Shown here: piece after piece, positions 16,852-25,330 of the stretch
How positions within the stretch are numbered: the first letter of the stretch is position 1
Layout: each line of letters starts with the position of its first letter
Assembly: GCF_006547065.1 (NCBI RefSeq)
Contig: NZ_CP041243.1
Coordinates: 2,867,001-2,931,000 of the forward strand
Length of the DNA: 64,000 bases
Direction of reading: 5' to 3'
Origin: Brevundimonas sp. M20
GTDB lineage: Bacteria > Pseudomonadota > Alphaproteobacteria > Caulobacterales > Caulobacteraceae
Position numbers and translations under genes: made by a program
Notes under the pieces: model-generated
The model's input: only the letters and a program-made list of their open reading frames with translations
Databases searched by the model: none
What the model was told of the DNA's origin: nothing

Positions 16852-18993
16852 CTAGAAACGCTGGGACAGACGCAGGCGAAGGGTCCGGCCAACCGGATCA
16901 TTCCGATCTGCATTCCAGCCGGAGGGCGGTGACCCGTCAGCTAGCCGGGCCTGCCTGCGGCCATCCAACAGATTGTCGATCTGAAGCTCGATGCGGGCGC
17001 CGGGGCTCTGTCGGCGCTGATCATCGCCGTCGCCGCCGCCCCCGCGACCGGACAGGGTGAACCCGAGCCTGAGGTCCAGCGAGGCCCATGGCGCATAGAG
17101 AATGTCGCCTTCGCCATCGCGCCCGGCGATGCGACGCACCCGATAGGCGCCCTGCCGCCGTCCGGTGAGGTTCATCGTCCATCGCCCCCGGGCCGAGGTG
17201 AGCTCAAGCTGTGACGATGCGCCGGGCGCGCCGCCGCTGTCGCCGGCCAGACGATCAAGCTCGGGCGAACCGGGAATTATGGAGAACCGGTCCTCCAGCC
17301 GCTGACTGTGACGCAGCCGGAGTTGAACCGGAGCCGGCAGAATCGGGCCCTCGGGAAGGGTGACGGCGGCGGTCAGATCGAGCGAAGCGTCCCGGAAGCC
17401 TGCGAGGTTCAGGGGACGGCGGTCGACCGCCAGCAGGCGCCCGTCATCCGACCGCAGGAAACGCTCGGGGAACAGGGCCTCGTTCTCGGGCGTCGCCGCG
17501 AGATCGCGCACGATGCCGTCGCGGCCACGGCGCGCGCCCAGACTGGCGCCCATGGAAAACCGCAGGGCGGTCATCGGCCCGATCGACGCCCCGAGCAGCG
17601 TGGCGTCCGTGACGCTGGCTCGAAGATCGGGGGCGCCGCCCTCGATCGTGAAGACCTGCTCGGTCCGGCCGTTCCGGAAGTCATAAACGAGGGTGGAGGG
17701 GCCGTCGTAGGCCGGGGCGAAGCGGTCCGCTTCGCCCGGCGCCGCCGTGGTGCGGGTCCAGGATGCGTTCACCCGCACACCAGGCCCGAAGCGACCGGTC
17801 AGACCCAGATGAAGATTGTCGCCCTGCCCAGCCCTGCCCGTCTGGCGACCAACCGCGAGGGCGAGATCCAGCCCCCCGGGCCGTCCGCGCGGCGCGACCG
17901 GCCCGCCGAGCACCGGCGCGGGTCCCCCGAGCAGGGGGATCGAGAGCCGCGCCGACCAGGAGCGGGTCTCCGCCTCGAGATCGCGCACGACGTCGCCGCG
18001 GGTCTCGGACGTGCTGTGATTGCCGCCAGCCTCCAGGCTGACGGTCGCCGGCCCGGCGGGCGTCAGGGGGAAGCTTCGGCTGGCGTTGAGGCTGAGATCA
18101 AACAGCCGCCCCTCGCTGGTGGTGCTGGACAGCCCCTCGCGACGCGCCTCGGTGGTTTGGGCCCGGAGCGACGCGCTGACATCCCAGTCAAGGGCGCGGC
18201 CCGACAGTCCCGTGACGGCGCCGACGATCCGGTTGGTGGAGGCCTGATCCACCGGTCCGCCCTCCACGACGATGGTGGAGCGGCTTTCGTTCTGTCTGGC
18301 GTTCGCGTTCAGGCTGAGGTTCCAGTCGCCGAGGGAGCGGCCGAGCGCGAACTGGGCGGTGTAGGACCGCGAGGCGGGCGTCAGCGTGGCGGCGCCCGCA
18401 TCCGGCCGCCCGTCCATGACGCCGGGCCGTTCGTCGCCGAAGAGGGCCGTCGTGCGCGTGGCCCCGAGCGTCAGCGCGGTGATCTCCAGTCCCGCGAGGC
18501 GATTGGCGCGCCCGGACAGGGCCACGCCGGTCAGACCGCCGGCGCTCGGCCGATGCGCCCTGAGTTCGCCGTCGAGACTGCCGAACCGCTGGGCGAGGAC
18601 CAGATTTATCGCTCGCCCGGAGACGGGACCGCCGAAGGCGCCGGCTGATCCCGGAGGGAGAACCTCGGCGGACCGCAGGGCGTCGGGCGGCAGGCTGAAA
18701 TAGAGGCCGGGATCGGCCACCCGCCGCCCGTTGATGATGATGACCGGCGGCTCCGGATCGGCGTAGAATTCCGAAAGCCGCGTCGCGAGTTCGCCGATGC
18801 TCCAGAGATTGAGCGCATCGATCTCGGCGGGGCCGATCTCGACCTCGGCCGCGACCTCGGCCCGCCCCTGGGCGCCGAGGACGAGGACATCCTCAAGCTC
18901 GGTGACGGGAGGACGGGGCGGCGCGGTCTGGGGCGACGGAGGCGACGCGAGAGCCAGGGCGACCACGAGGGCGCCGGACACAAGAAGACTCAC
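16852..18993 (-). CDS. TonB-dependent receptor-like outer-membrane protein
   Basis: The 713-residue protein begins with a hydrophobic signal (SLLVSGALVVALALASPPS) and a Pro-rich linker. The plug domain near 55-135 has the typical IINGRRVADPGLY and SAGAFGGPVSGRAINLVL blocks. The remainder alternates hydrophobic strands and closes with the C-terminal phenylalanine signature (TLRLRLSQRF) of beta-barrel proteins. The GTG start lacks a good Shine-Dalgarno. The substrate is unknown; no siderophore or sugar genes flank it. It is somewhat shorter than most family members. Confidence 0.8.
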   Translation of the reverse strand: MSLLVSGALVVALALASPPSPQTAPPRPPVTELEDVLVLGAQGRAEVAAEVEIGPAEIDALNLWSIGELATRLSEFYADPEPPVIIINGRRVADPGLYFSLPPDALRSAEVLPPGSAGAFGGPVSGRAINLVLAQRFGSLDGELRAHRPSAGGLTGVALSGRANRLAGLEITALTLGATRTTALFGDERPGVMDGRPDAGAATLTPASRSYTAQFALGRSLGDWNLSLNANARQNESRSTIVVEGGPVDQASTNRIVGAVTGLSGRALDWDVSASLRAQTTEARREGLSSTTSEGRLFDLSLNASRSFPLTPAGPATVSLEAGGNHSTSETRGDVVRDLEAETRSWSARLSIPLLGGPAPVLGGPVAPRGRPGGLDLALAVGRQTGRAGQGDNLHLGLTGRFGPGVRVNASWTRTTAAPGEADRFAPAYDGPSTLVYDFRNGRTEQVFTIEGGAPDLRASVTDATLLGASIGPMTALRFSMGASLGARRGRDGIVRDLAATPENEALFPERFLRSDDGRLLAVDRRPLNLAGFRDASLDLTAAVTLPEGPILPAPVQLRLRHSQRLEDRFSIIPGSPELDRLAGDSGGAPGASSQLELTSARGRWTMNLTGRRQGAYRVRRIAGRDGEGDILYAPWASLDLRLGFTLSGRGGGGDGDDQRRQSPGARIELQIDNLLDGRRQARLADGSPPSGWNADRNDPVGRTLRLRLSQRF

Positions 18994-19140
18994 AGCGGAG
19001 CCAGGCCCGATGCCGGATCAGGTCGGGGAACGCCCAACGACTTTGACATGGCCCCTCCCCCGGAGAACCGGCGCAACGCGCCGGAATCGGTCGAGCGTAG
19101 CAATCACAGGTTGCCTCGAAAAGGCGGGGGCTGAGGTCGG

Positions 19141-20478
19141 TCAGGACGCCGTCGGATCGCCGTTGAGCCGCTCGCTCCACACATCCAGATCCGCCTCGCG
19201 GCCAATCAGGGCCAGGCCCGAGGCGATGGACTCGAACTCGCCGCCGGTCTCGATGCGGTCGGCGCCGAAGCGGCGGTGGAAGATGTCGCGGACGGCGGGG
19301 ACGAAGGAGGTGCCTCCGGTCAGGAAGACGCGGTCGATCTGATCGGGGCGCAGGCCCGAGCGCTGCACGGCCTCGTCCACGGCGGCCTCGATGGCGGCGA
19401 GGTCGGGGGCGATCCAGCTTTCGAACCGGGCGCGGGTGACCGGCTTCTCGATGCGGATGGAACCCGCGATGAAGCTGAAGTCGGCTTCCTCCTGACTGGA
19501 CAGGGCCATCTTCAGGTCGGCGACGGCGCGGTACAGGGCGTAGCCGTGGTTGTCGTCCAGAACCTCGATCATGCGATCGAGCTTGTCAGGCTCCAGCGCG
19601 GTGCGGGCCAGATCACGGAGATCGCGCATGTCCTTTGACGCGCGGAACAGGGCCAGCTGATCCCAGCGGGCGAAGGCGGCGTAGTAGCGCTGGGGGATGG
19701 GCAGGGTCTTGCCGAAGGTGCGGTACTCGCCGCCCTTGCCCAGCTCGGGCGACACCAGATGGTCGATGATCCGGTAGTCGAAGGCGTCGCCCGCGACGCC
19801 GACGCCTGACCGGGCGAGCGGGGTGGAGCGCAGGCCGTCGGGGCCGCGCTCGAACCGGACGACGGAGAAGTCGCTGGTGCCGCCGCCGAAGTCGGCGACG
19901 AGAACATTGGCGTCGGCCTGAAGCGTGCGGGCGAAGAAGAAGGCCGCGCCGATGGGCTCATAGGCGTAGCGGATGTCGGTGAAGCCGAGCCGGGCGAAGG
20001 CGGTCTCATAGCGGCTGAGCGCCAGCTGTTCGTTCGGCGAACCCCCGGCGAAGGTGACGGGCCGTCCGACGATGACCCGCGCCGGAAGATCGGCCATGCC
20101 CTCACCGCCATGGGCGCGCAGACGCAGCAGGAAGGCGCTGAGCAGGTCCTCGAACCTGTAGCGCCGGTTGTCGATGACCGTGTCGGTGAAGGCGGCGTTG
20201 GCGGCGAAGGTCTTGAACGACTGGATGAAGCGGGTGTCGAGCGCGTCCTCGACCCAGGCCTCGATGGCCCAGGGCCCGGCCTCGACGATGCGCTGGGGCG
20301 GTTGGCCGCCGGTCGACTGCCGGATCTGGAAGCTGAGGGTCGAGCGGAAGGCGGTGACCTGACCGGTGGGGGCGTCGAAGCGCAGGACCGTCGCCTCGCC
20401 GTCGGCGCTCGCGATGGCGACGACGGTGTTGGTGGTCCCGAAATCGATACCGACGGTGGGGGCGGTGTCTGAACTCAT
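19141..20478 (-). CDS. Hsp70 family protein (YegD-like)
   Basis: A 445-residue ATPase-domain-only Hsp70 relative. The phosphate-1 motif VGIDFGTTNTVVAIAS is at 9-24, VADFGGGTSDFSVVRFERG forms phosphate-2 near 190, and the adenosine motif is FLTGGTSFVPAVRD near 400. It lacks the substrate-binding and lid domains of DnaK, as YegD does. GGGAG lies before the ATG. It sits 60 bases downstream of the ClpP-like gene on the same strand, which suggests a link between the two. Confidence 0.87.
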   Translation of the reverse strand: MSSDTAPTVGIDFGTTNTVVAIASADGEATVLRFDAPTGQVTAFRSTLSFQIRQSTGGQPPQRIVEAGPWAIEAWVEDALDTRFIQSFKTFAANAAFTDTVIDNRRYRFEDLLSAFLLRLRAHGGEGMADLPARVIVGRPVTFAGGSPNEQLALSRYETAFARLGFTDIRYAYEPIGAAFFFARTLQADANVLVADFGGGTSDFSVVRFERGPDGLRSTPLARSGVGVAGDAFDYRIIDHLVSPELGKGGEYRTFGKTLPIPQRYYAAFARWDQLALFRASKDMRDLRDLARTALEPDKLDRMIEVLDDNHGYALYRAVADLKMALSSQEEADFSFIAGSIRIEKPVTRARFESWIAPDLAAIEAAVDEAVQRSGLRPDQIDRVFLTGGTSFVPAVRDIFHRRFGADRIETGGEFESIASGLALIGREADLDVWSERLNGDPTAS

Positions 20479-20538
20479 GGCGGCGGCTCCCGGCGGTGGG
20501 CGGCGTTCCTAGCGCAGAAACGCCGGGAAGGCTTCCGC

Positions 20539-21135
20539 TCAGATCACCGCCTGCACCAGACCGCGCGCCTGCGCCTCGCCAGCTTCGAGATACCAGTCGT
20601 CGGATGCGCGTTTCAGCACTTCTTCCATGGTGATGTCGGAGCCGCGGATCAGATTTTCGAAGCCTTCGTTCTGGATGGCGATGGAGTGTTCCAGCTCATG
20701 CAGCATGGCCTTCACCGGGGCGAGGCAGGCGGTCAGGGGGCCGGCCACCTGAAGCGTCTTGTCCATCTTGCGCTCGTGGATCATCACCCGCGTGCCGCGG
20801 GTCAGATAGCGGTTTTCGCGCGCGAAAAAACTCATGAAGGTGGCGCCGGCGGAGTAGATGGCGGCCTTGCCGAGGAAGACGAAGCGGCGCTCGGGGCGGT
20901 CCTCGCTGTGGAAGCGGATATCCTCGCCCATCATGCGGGCGACCTCGGGATCGCCACCCAAGGTGGACAGTTCGGTGACGACCAGACCGGTCGGCGGCGC
21001 GGCCGCCAACCGGTCGCGGAAGCGGTCGTACATGGCATAGTCGACCGCACCGGCCAGCATTATACTCGGGCAGGCGAAATCGCGAGCGGTGAGGGTCAGG
21101 CTGTCAGGGGCCCGATGCATCGCGGTCACGCTCAT
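20539..21135 (-). CDS. ClpP-like serine protease (SDH-type crotonase fold)
   Basis: The 198-residue protein shows the ClpP triad pattern: Ser95 in AAIYSAGATFMS, His120 in RVMIHERKMD, spaced 25 as in E. coli ClpP, and an Asp at 179 or 180 within ASDDWYLEAGEAQARGLVQA, which resembles the ClpP end block RDNFMSAEEAKEYGL. Overall similarity to housekeeping ClpP is low, and no Clp ATPase is nearby. It overlaps a 61-residue gene by ATGA upstream and is followed by the Hsp70-like gene. The pairing of protease and chaperone-like ATPase is noted; activity is unproven. Confidence 0.75.
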   Translation of the reverse strand: MSVTAMHRAPDSLTLTARDFACPSIMLAGAVDYAMYDRFRDRLAAAPPTGLVVTELSTLGGDPEVARMMGEDIRFHSEDRPERRFVFLGKAAIYSAGATFMSFFARENRYLTRGTRVMIHERKMDKTLQVAGPLTACLAPVKAMLHELEHSIAIQNEGFENLIRGSDITMEEVLKRASDDWYLEAGEAQARGLVQAVI

Positions 21136-21317
21136 CCCTGACGCACCTCATAGCCCCGCGACGTGGCCCAGTTGCGGGCCTCGTCGAGCGAGAAGAAGGG
21201 GTGCAGCGGATCACGGACCGAGCCCCGTTCGTCCGTCAACTCGCACTCCCACCACTGGATGACGCGATGGTCGCGGGTGCGGCGCTGAATCGGGATGAAG
21301 ACAGCATAGGGGGTCAT
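21132..21317 (-). CDS. Small hypothetical protein upstream of the ClpP-like gene
   Basis: 61 residues starting MTPYAVFIPIQRRTRDHRVI; four tryptophans, a basic patch near 12-18, and an alternating pattern suggest a small alpha-beta fold. Its stop overlaps the next gene by ATGA, indicating translational coupling. It was not recognised. An upstream in-frame Met would add five residues. Confidence 0.6.
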   Translation of the reverse strand: MTPYAVFIPIQRRTRDHRVIQWWECELTDERGSVRDPLHPFFSLDEARNWATSRGYEVRQG

Positions 21318-21416
21318 CGGTCTGGTCCTCACAGCGCAACGGGCCGTGTAAACCTCTGATCCGGCGGAGAGTTCCTGCGCCGGACGCCGGACGTCACGGT
21401 TTCGACCACGCCGTCG

Positions 21417-21764
21417 TCAGGCGCGCAGCACCTTCTCCATCGCCTTGCCCCGGGCCAGTTCGTCGATGAGTTTGTCGAGGTAGCGGATTTCCTGCATCAG
21501 GCCGGGCTCCATGGCCTCGACGCGGATGCCGCAGATGGTTCCGGTGATGAGTTCACGGGCCGGGTTCAGGGCGGGGGCGTCGCCGAAGAAGGCCTCGAAC
21601 GGGGTCTTGTCGGCGATCAGGGCGTCGAGCTGCGGCTGGGTGTAGCCGGTGAGCCAGAGGATGACCTGGTCGACCTCGGCGCGGGTGCGGCCCTTCCTTT
21701 CAGCCTTGGCGATATAGGCCGGATAGACCGAGGCGAAGGGCATGGCGAAGATGCGGTGGGTCAT
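21417..21764 (-). CDS. DUF2200 family protein
   Basis: 115 residues: [20 protein letters not shown] at the N-terminus, then [20 protein letters not shown] and [11 protein letters not shown], which match the DUF2200 family as I know it. Its function is unknown. The start overlaps the GNAT gene stop by four bases, so the two are likely coexpressed. Confidence 0.85.
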   Translation of the reverse strand: MTHRIFAMPFASVYPAYIAKAERKGRTRAEVDQVILWLTGYTQPQLDALIADKTPFEAFFGDAPALNPARELITGTICGIRVEAMEPGLMQEIRYLDKLIDELARGKAMEKVLRA

Positions 21765-22189
21765 GCCTCGCGCTCCACCGGGAACAGCCGGGCCATGCCG
21801 ACAGACTTCGGAGCCGTCTCGGTGAAGCCGTACCGGGCGTAGAGGCGTTTGGCCTCGCCGTCCGCGATCAGGCTGACATAGGTTCCCGGAAGGGCGTGGC
21901 GCTCGGTCCAGGTCATGAGGGCGGCCATGATCGCCTTGCCGAGGCCCCGGCCCTGATGGTCCGGCTCGACCGCGATATCGACGACCTGAAGGAAGAGGGC
22001 GCCGTCACCGACGAGGCGGCCCATGCCGACGGCGCGGCCCTGATGCTCGATGACGACAGAAAACAGGGTGTGCGGCAGGCCCGCGGCGGCGGCCTCCGCG
22101 CTCTTGCGCCCCATGCCCGCGACGGTGCGGAGACGCAGATAGTCCTCGACGGCAGGCGTGCGCTCGACGAGGACGTAGCCTTCCGGCAT
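21761..22189 (-). CDS. GNAT family N-acetyltransferase
   Basis: 142 residues. The acetyl-CoA-binding motif A is [19 protein letters not shown] (about 74-92), the QxxGxG/A loop being HQGRGLG. Motif B near 115-130 has [14 protein letters not shown]. The first base of its ATG overlaps the lptB stop, and DUF2200 follows, suggesting addition to the lpt operon. The substrate is unknown. Confidence 0.88.
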   Translation of the reverse strand: MPEGYVLVERTPAVEDYLRLRTVAGMGRKSAEAAAAGLPHTLFSVVIEHQGRAVGMGRLVGDGALFLQVVDIAVEPDHQGRGLGKAIMAALMTWTERHALPGTYVSLIADGEAKRLYARYGFTETAPKSVGMARLFPVEREA

Positions 22190-22980
22190 CAGCCGTACAT
22201 GTCGCCCAGGTACACCCGGCGGACTTCGGGGTCGCGGATGACGTCTTCGGCCTTGCCCTCGAACAGGACGGCGCCGCCCGAGATGATCGAGGCGTGGTCG
22301 ATGATTTCGAGGGTTTCGCGGACATTGTGGTCGGTGATCAGGACGCCGATCCCCTGCCCCGCCAGATAGCGGATGACCTGACGGATATCGGCGATGGCCA
22401 GCGGGTCGATGCCGGCGAAGGGTTCGTCCAACAGCATGAAGCTGGGCTTGCCGGCGAGGGCGCGGGCGATTTCGCAGCGACGACGCTCGCCGCCTGACAG
22501 GCCCGAGGCCGGGGCCTGCCGCAGGTGGTCGATGCGGAGTTCTTCCAGCAGGCGGCTGGTTTCCTCGGCGATGGCTTTCTGGCCGGTGTGGTGCAGCTCG
22601 ACCACCGCCTTGATGTTCTGCTCGACCGTCATGCCGCGGAAGATGGAGGCTTCCTGCGCCAGATAGCCGATGCCCATGCGGGCGCGCTGGTACATCGGCT
22701 GGGCCGTGATGTCCTCGCCGTCCAGCCAGATCGAGCCGGTGTCCGGCGGGATCAGTCCGGTGATCATGTAGAAGCAGGTGGTCTTGCCCGCGCCGTTGGG
22801 GCCGAGCAGGCCGGCGACCTCGCCCCGCTGGACCGTCAGGGAGACGTCGCGGACGACCTGACGCTGGCCGAAGGCGCGCGCCAGATTCTCGGCGCGCAAA
22901 CCCGTGGGGCGCGCGGCCGCCACCGGCGCCGGAGCGGCGGCGTCATGGACGTTGAGGGCGGAGAGTTCCTTGCGGGCCAC
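22189..22980 (-). CDS. lptB: LPS export ABC transporter ATP-binding protein LptB
   Basis: LptB powers extraction of LPS from the inner membrane by LptFG. The 263-residue product has Walker A GPNGAGKTT (60-68), signature LSGGERRRCEIARAL, Walker B FMLLDEPFAGIDPL, and the H-loop LITDHNVRE. The core matches LptB closely (FRGMTVEQNIKAVVEL). The start is uncertain: GTG at 22980 avoids lptA; GTG at 23037 would overlap lptA and adds codons (TCT, AGG, ACT, CTT) unlike this genome. A 25-residue Ala/Pro-rich N-terminal extension precedes the ABC domain. Confidence 0.93.
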   Translation of the reverse strand: MARKELSALNVHDAAAPAPVAAARPTGLRAENLARAFGQRQVVRDVSLTVQRGEVAGLLGPNGAGKTTCFYMITGLIPPDTGSIWLDGEDITAQPMYQRARMGIGYLAQEASIFRGMTVEQNIKAVVELHHTGQKAIAEETSRLLEELRIDHLRQAPASGLSGGERRRCEIARALAGKPSFMLLDEPFAGIDPLAIADIRQVIRYLAGQGIGVLITDHNVRETLEIIDHASIISGGAVLFEGKAEDVIRDPEVRRVYLGDMYG

Positions 22981-22999
22981 GAGCGCGCCGAGCCGAAGC

Positions 23000-23476
23000 T
23001 CAGTTCCCCCGCTCGGGGTAGAAGACGCCCTGGACACGGCCGTTGGAGCCGCCCTCCATCTGCGCGGACTCGGTGCGGGTGTTGTAGACCAGCCGCGAGC
23101 CGGTGATGACGTTCTCGCCCTGGGTCAGGATCACGTCGCCGGTCAGGACGATGGTGTCATTGGCCGGGGTGTAGACGGCGCGGTCGCCGCGGATCGTCTG
23201 TTCCGGGGTGACGAAATAGACGCTGCCCGACGCCTCGACCCGCGTAAGCGAACCATTGGTGATGGCGCCCTCGACCCGGTCGGCCCGGATACGGTTTTCG
23301 CCCTGAATCAGTTCAGCGCGGCCGCGCAGGGACAGGCCGGTCGGGCTGTAGGCGCTCTCATCGGCGCCCCACATGATCGGCTGATTGCCCTGGAAGCTCT
23401 GGGCGTCGCCGATGGTCGGCAGGGCCAGAAGACCGATGCCGAGCGCCGCGGCGGTGAGGAGACGGGTGTTGATCAT
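23000..23476 (-). CDS. lptA: LPS transport periplasmic protein LptA
   Basis: LptA forms the periplasmic bridge that carries LPS from LptC to LptD. The 158-residue protein has a signal peptide (LLTAAALGIGLLALPTIGDA) and an OstA/LptA beta-jellyroll: GRAELIQGENRIRADRVEGA and DVILTQGENVITGSRLVYN. It overlaps lptC by one base and is followed by lptB after about 19 bases, the normal lptCAB arrangement. Confidence 0.93.
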   Translation of the reverse strand: MINTRLLTAAALGIGLLALPTIGDAQSFQGNQPIMWGADESAYSPTGLSLRGRAELIQGENRIRADRVEGAITNGSLTRVEASGSVYFVTPEQTIRGDRAVYTPANDTIVLTGDVILTQGENVITGSRLVYNTRTESAQMEGGSNGRVQGVFYPERGN

Positions 23477-24132
23477 CAGTTCGACCTCGACGGGTTGATG
23501 GTCCCGCGCACCTTGTTATCGCCAGAGCCGCTGAACACGACCCGTTCGCCTTGATCATAAATCGCATAGGACGAAGCGTTGATCGTTCCAAGAGGCCCGT
23601 TGCCCTGAACGCCCTTTGAACCGGTCACGACACCGGTCGCGGTGTTCACCACGGCCTCGGGCGTCACCAGCGTAAAGCCCGATCCGCCGTCGGAAATCCG
23701 CACGTTGGGACCGATCGTCACGGTCTTCGCCGCCTCGTTATACTCGCCGCCGTCGGCTGTGAGTGTGGTGACCTTGCGGCCGCCCAGATTAAGACGCAGC
23801 GCCGGGCCGACCAGACGGAAGCGGCCAGTGTTCGGATCACGCACCGCGCCCTGTGCGCCGATGACGAAACTGCGCCCCTGGGCGTCCTGACCGTGGAACA
23901 TGGGATTGTCGAGCCGGACCTCGCGGCTGGTCCCGGCCTTGCGCTCGACGTCGGACATGACGGTGCGCAGGACGATCCAGCTGATGGTGCCGCCCGCGAG
24001 GACGAGGATCATCATCGGCAGAAGACGACGCAGCAGCTGGACCCGGCGCGAGCGCGCGCGGAAGGCCGAGGCGGTCGCGGCGACGCGAGCCTCGTCCTCG
24101 GCCTTGCGGGTCTCCACCGGCTCGTTGCTCAT
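23476..24132 (-). CDS. lptC: LPS export periplasmic protein LptC
   Basis: A 218-residue, single-pass inner-membrane protein that passes LPS from LptBFG to LptA. The N-terminal cytoplasmic arm is charged, and the TM helix is near 38-60 (LPMMILVLAGGTISWIVLRT). The periplasmic beta-jellyroll includes DNPMFHGQDAQGRSFVIGAQ and LTADGGEYNEAAKTVTIG, typical for the alphaproteobacterial LptC (DUF1239-type) group. It is 12 bases downstream of nrnC. Confidence 0.92.
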   Translation of the reverse strand: MSNEPVETRKAEDEARVAATASAFRARSRRVQLLRRLLPMMILVLAGGTISWIVLRTVMSDVERKAGTSREVRLDNPMFHGQDAQGRSFVIGAQGAVRDPNTGRFRLVGPALRLNLGGRKVTTLTADGGEYNEAAKTVTIGPNVRISDGGSGFTLVTPEAVVNTATGVVTGSKGVQGNGPLGTINASSYAIYDQGERVVFSGSGDNKVRGTINPSRSN

Positions 24133-24144
24133 CAGACGTCCAGT

Positions 24145-24759
24145 TTACGCATGGGCGAAGATGTCCTGTTCGTCCCAGCCGGCCAGATCCAGGGCGGAAC
24201 GGGTGGGCAGGAACTCAAAGCATTTTCGGGCCAGTTCGGTGCGGCCCTCGCGCTCCAGCATCTCGTCCAGACGCGCCTTGACGGCGTGCAGGTACAGGAC
24301 GTCTGAGGCGGCGTAGTCGAGCTGGGCCTGCGTCAGGACGGGCGAGCCCCAGTCGCTGGACTGCTGGGCCTTGGACAGCTCGACGCCCGCGCACTCGCGC
24401 ACGACATCCTTGAGGCCGTGACGGTCGGTGTAGGTGCGGGCCAACTTGGAGGCGATCTTGGTGCAATAGACCGGGGCGGTGTCCAGACCGAGGTGCAGCT
24501 GGAACATGCCGATGTCGAAGCGGCCGAAGTGGAACAGCTTGAGCACGTTCCGATCAGCCAGCACGCGCTTCAGGTTCGGACAGTCATAGGCCGGGCGGTT
24601 CAGGCGCACGACATGGGCGTTTCCGTCGCCGGCCGACAGCTGGACGACGCAGAGCGGGTCGCGGCGGAAACGCAGGCCCATGGTCTCGGAATCGACAGCC
24701 ACCACCGGGCCGAGGTCCAGGTCGTCGGGCAGGTCGCCTTCGTGCAGATAAACAGTCAT
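24145..24759 (-). CDS. nrnC: NanoRNase C / RNase D-like 3'-5' exonuclease
   Basis: NrnC degrades very short RNAs, including pGpG from c-di-GMP turnover, and replaces Orn in many alphaproteobacteria. The 204-residue protein has only the DEDDy exonuclease domain and no HRDC, as NrnC. The catalytic set is visible: Asp23 and Glu25 in VAVDSETMGL, Asp82 in HFGRFDIGMF, and Tyr149/Asp153 in LDYAASDVLYL. The length fits the NrnC group rather than RNase D. It heads the nrnC-lptC-lptA-lptB string. Confidence 0.9.
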   Translation of the reverse strand: MTVYLHEGDLPDDLDLGPVVAVDSETMGLRFRRDPLCVVQLSAGDGNAHVVRLNRPAYDCPNLKRVLADRNVLKLFHFGRFDIGMFQLHLGLDTAPVYCTKIASKLARTYTDRHGLKDVVRECAGVELSKAQQSSDWGSPVLTQAQLDYAASDVLYLHAVKARLDEMLEREGRTELARKCFEFLPTRSALDLAGWDEQDIFAHA

Positions 24760-24807
24760 GGGGAGCTAGGTAGCGCCTTGGCGGTCGGGAGGCGAGGGCC
24801 GGGGCGG

Positions 24808-24970
24808 TGAATAGTGATTGGTGATTGGTGATTGGTGGGCGGGGCCGCCTCGAACGACGGAGCCCGGAAAGTGGCTGGTGGATAGGGATTAGTGGGTGGC
24901 CGCTGAACGGCCCGCGTCAGGATGGGACCAGCCGGTAGCGGCATCGAACCACTAACCACCAATCACTTCG
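24808..24970. repeat. Heptad-repeat palindrome, copy A (fills the gap 24760-25062)
   Basis: GTGATTG occurs three times in tandem at 24814-24834, and a second heptad array (GTGGCTG, GTGGATA, GGGATTA, GTGGGTG) lies at 24871-24898. The opposing arm, 24945-24970, reads CGAACCACTAACCACCAATC then ACTTCG, the complement of the same 7-mers. No gene is seen in this 303-base gap. Confidence 0.75.
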
Positions 24971-25020
24971 CCGCACCGGCGTCAGACGCCCGCGCACCGG
25001 CTGACATCGAGCCCAAAAGA

Positions 25021-25056
25021 GAAAAGGCGCCGCATCGGAAGATGCAGCGCCTTTTC
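25021..25056 (-). terminator. Rho-independent terminator of tRNA-Leu
   Basis: On the minus strand, GAAAAGGCGCTGCATC and GATGCGGCGCCTTTTC form a 16-bp stem (one mismatch) around TTCC, ending in TTTTC; it starts six bases past the tRNA end. Confidence 0.85.
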
Positions 25057-25062
25057 AATAAT

Positions 25063-25149
<87 letters not shown>

Positions 25150-25195
25150 CAAACGTCCGTGCCGCAAGCGGCGTTTCCGTCTGGAAGGCGCGGAC

Positions 25196-25223
25196 CTCTA
25201 AGGCAGTGCCCGGACCGGGTCAA
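25196..25223 (-). promoter_or_regulatory. Candidate sigma-70 promoter for tRNA-Leu
   Basis: On the minus strand, TTGACC (25223-25218) and TTAGAG (25201-25196) are 16 bases apart; the tRNA starts about 46 bases past the -10. Confidence 0.55.
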
Positions 25224-25330
25224 CAACCTTTTCCAGCATTTTTTGCGTTTGCGTTGCGAGGCCCCACGCCATCGTCTAATCCGCCGTCGTGCAAGGGTAT
25301 TCCCGCGCGCCGTCCGCATTGGAGTCTGAC

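Noticed and set aside
24814..24898. Possible CRISPR array (tandem short repeats)
   Set aside because: The repeat period is 7 bases with no spacers and no cas genes; it is a heptad array.
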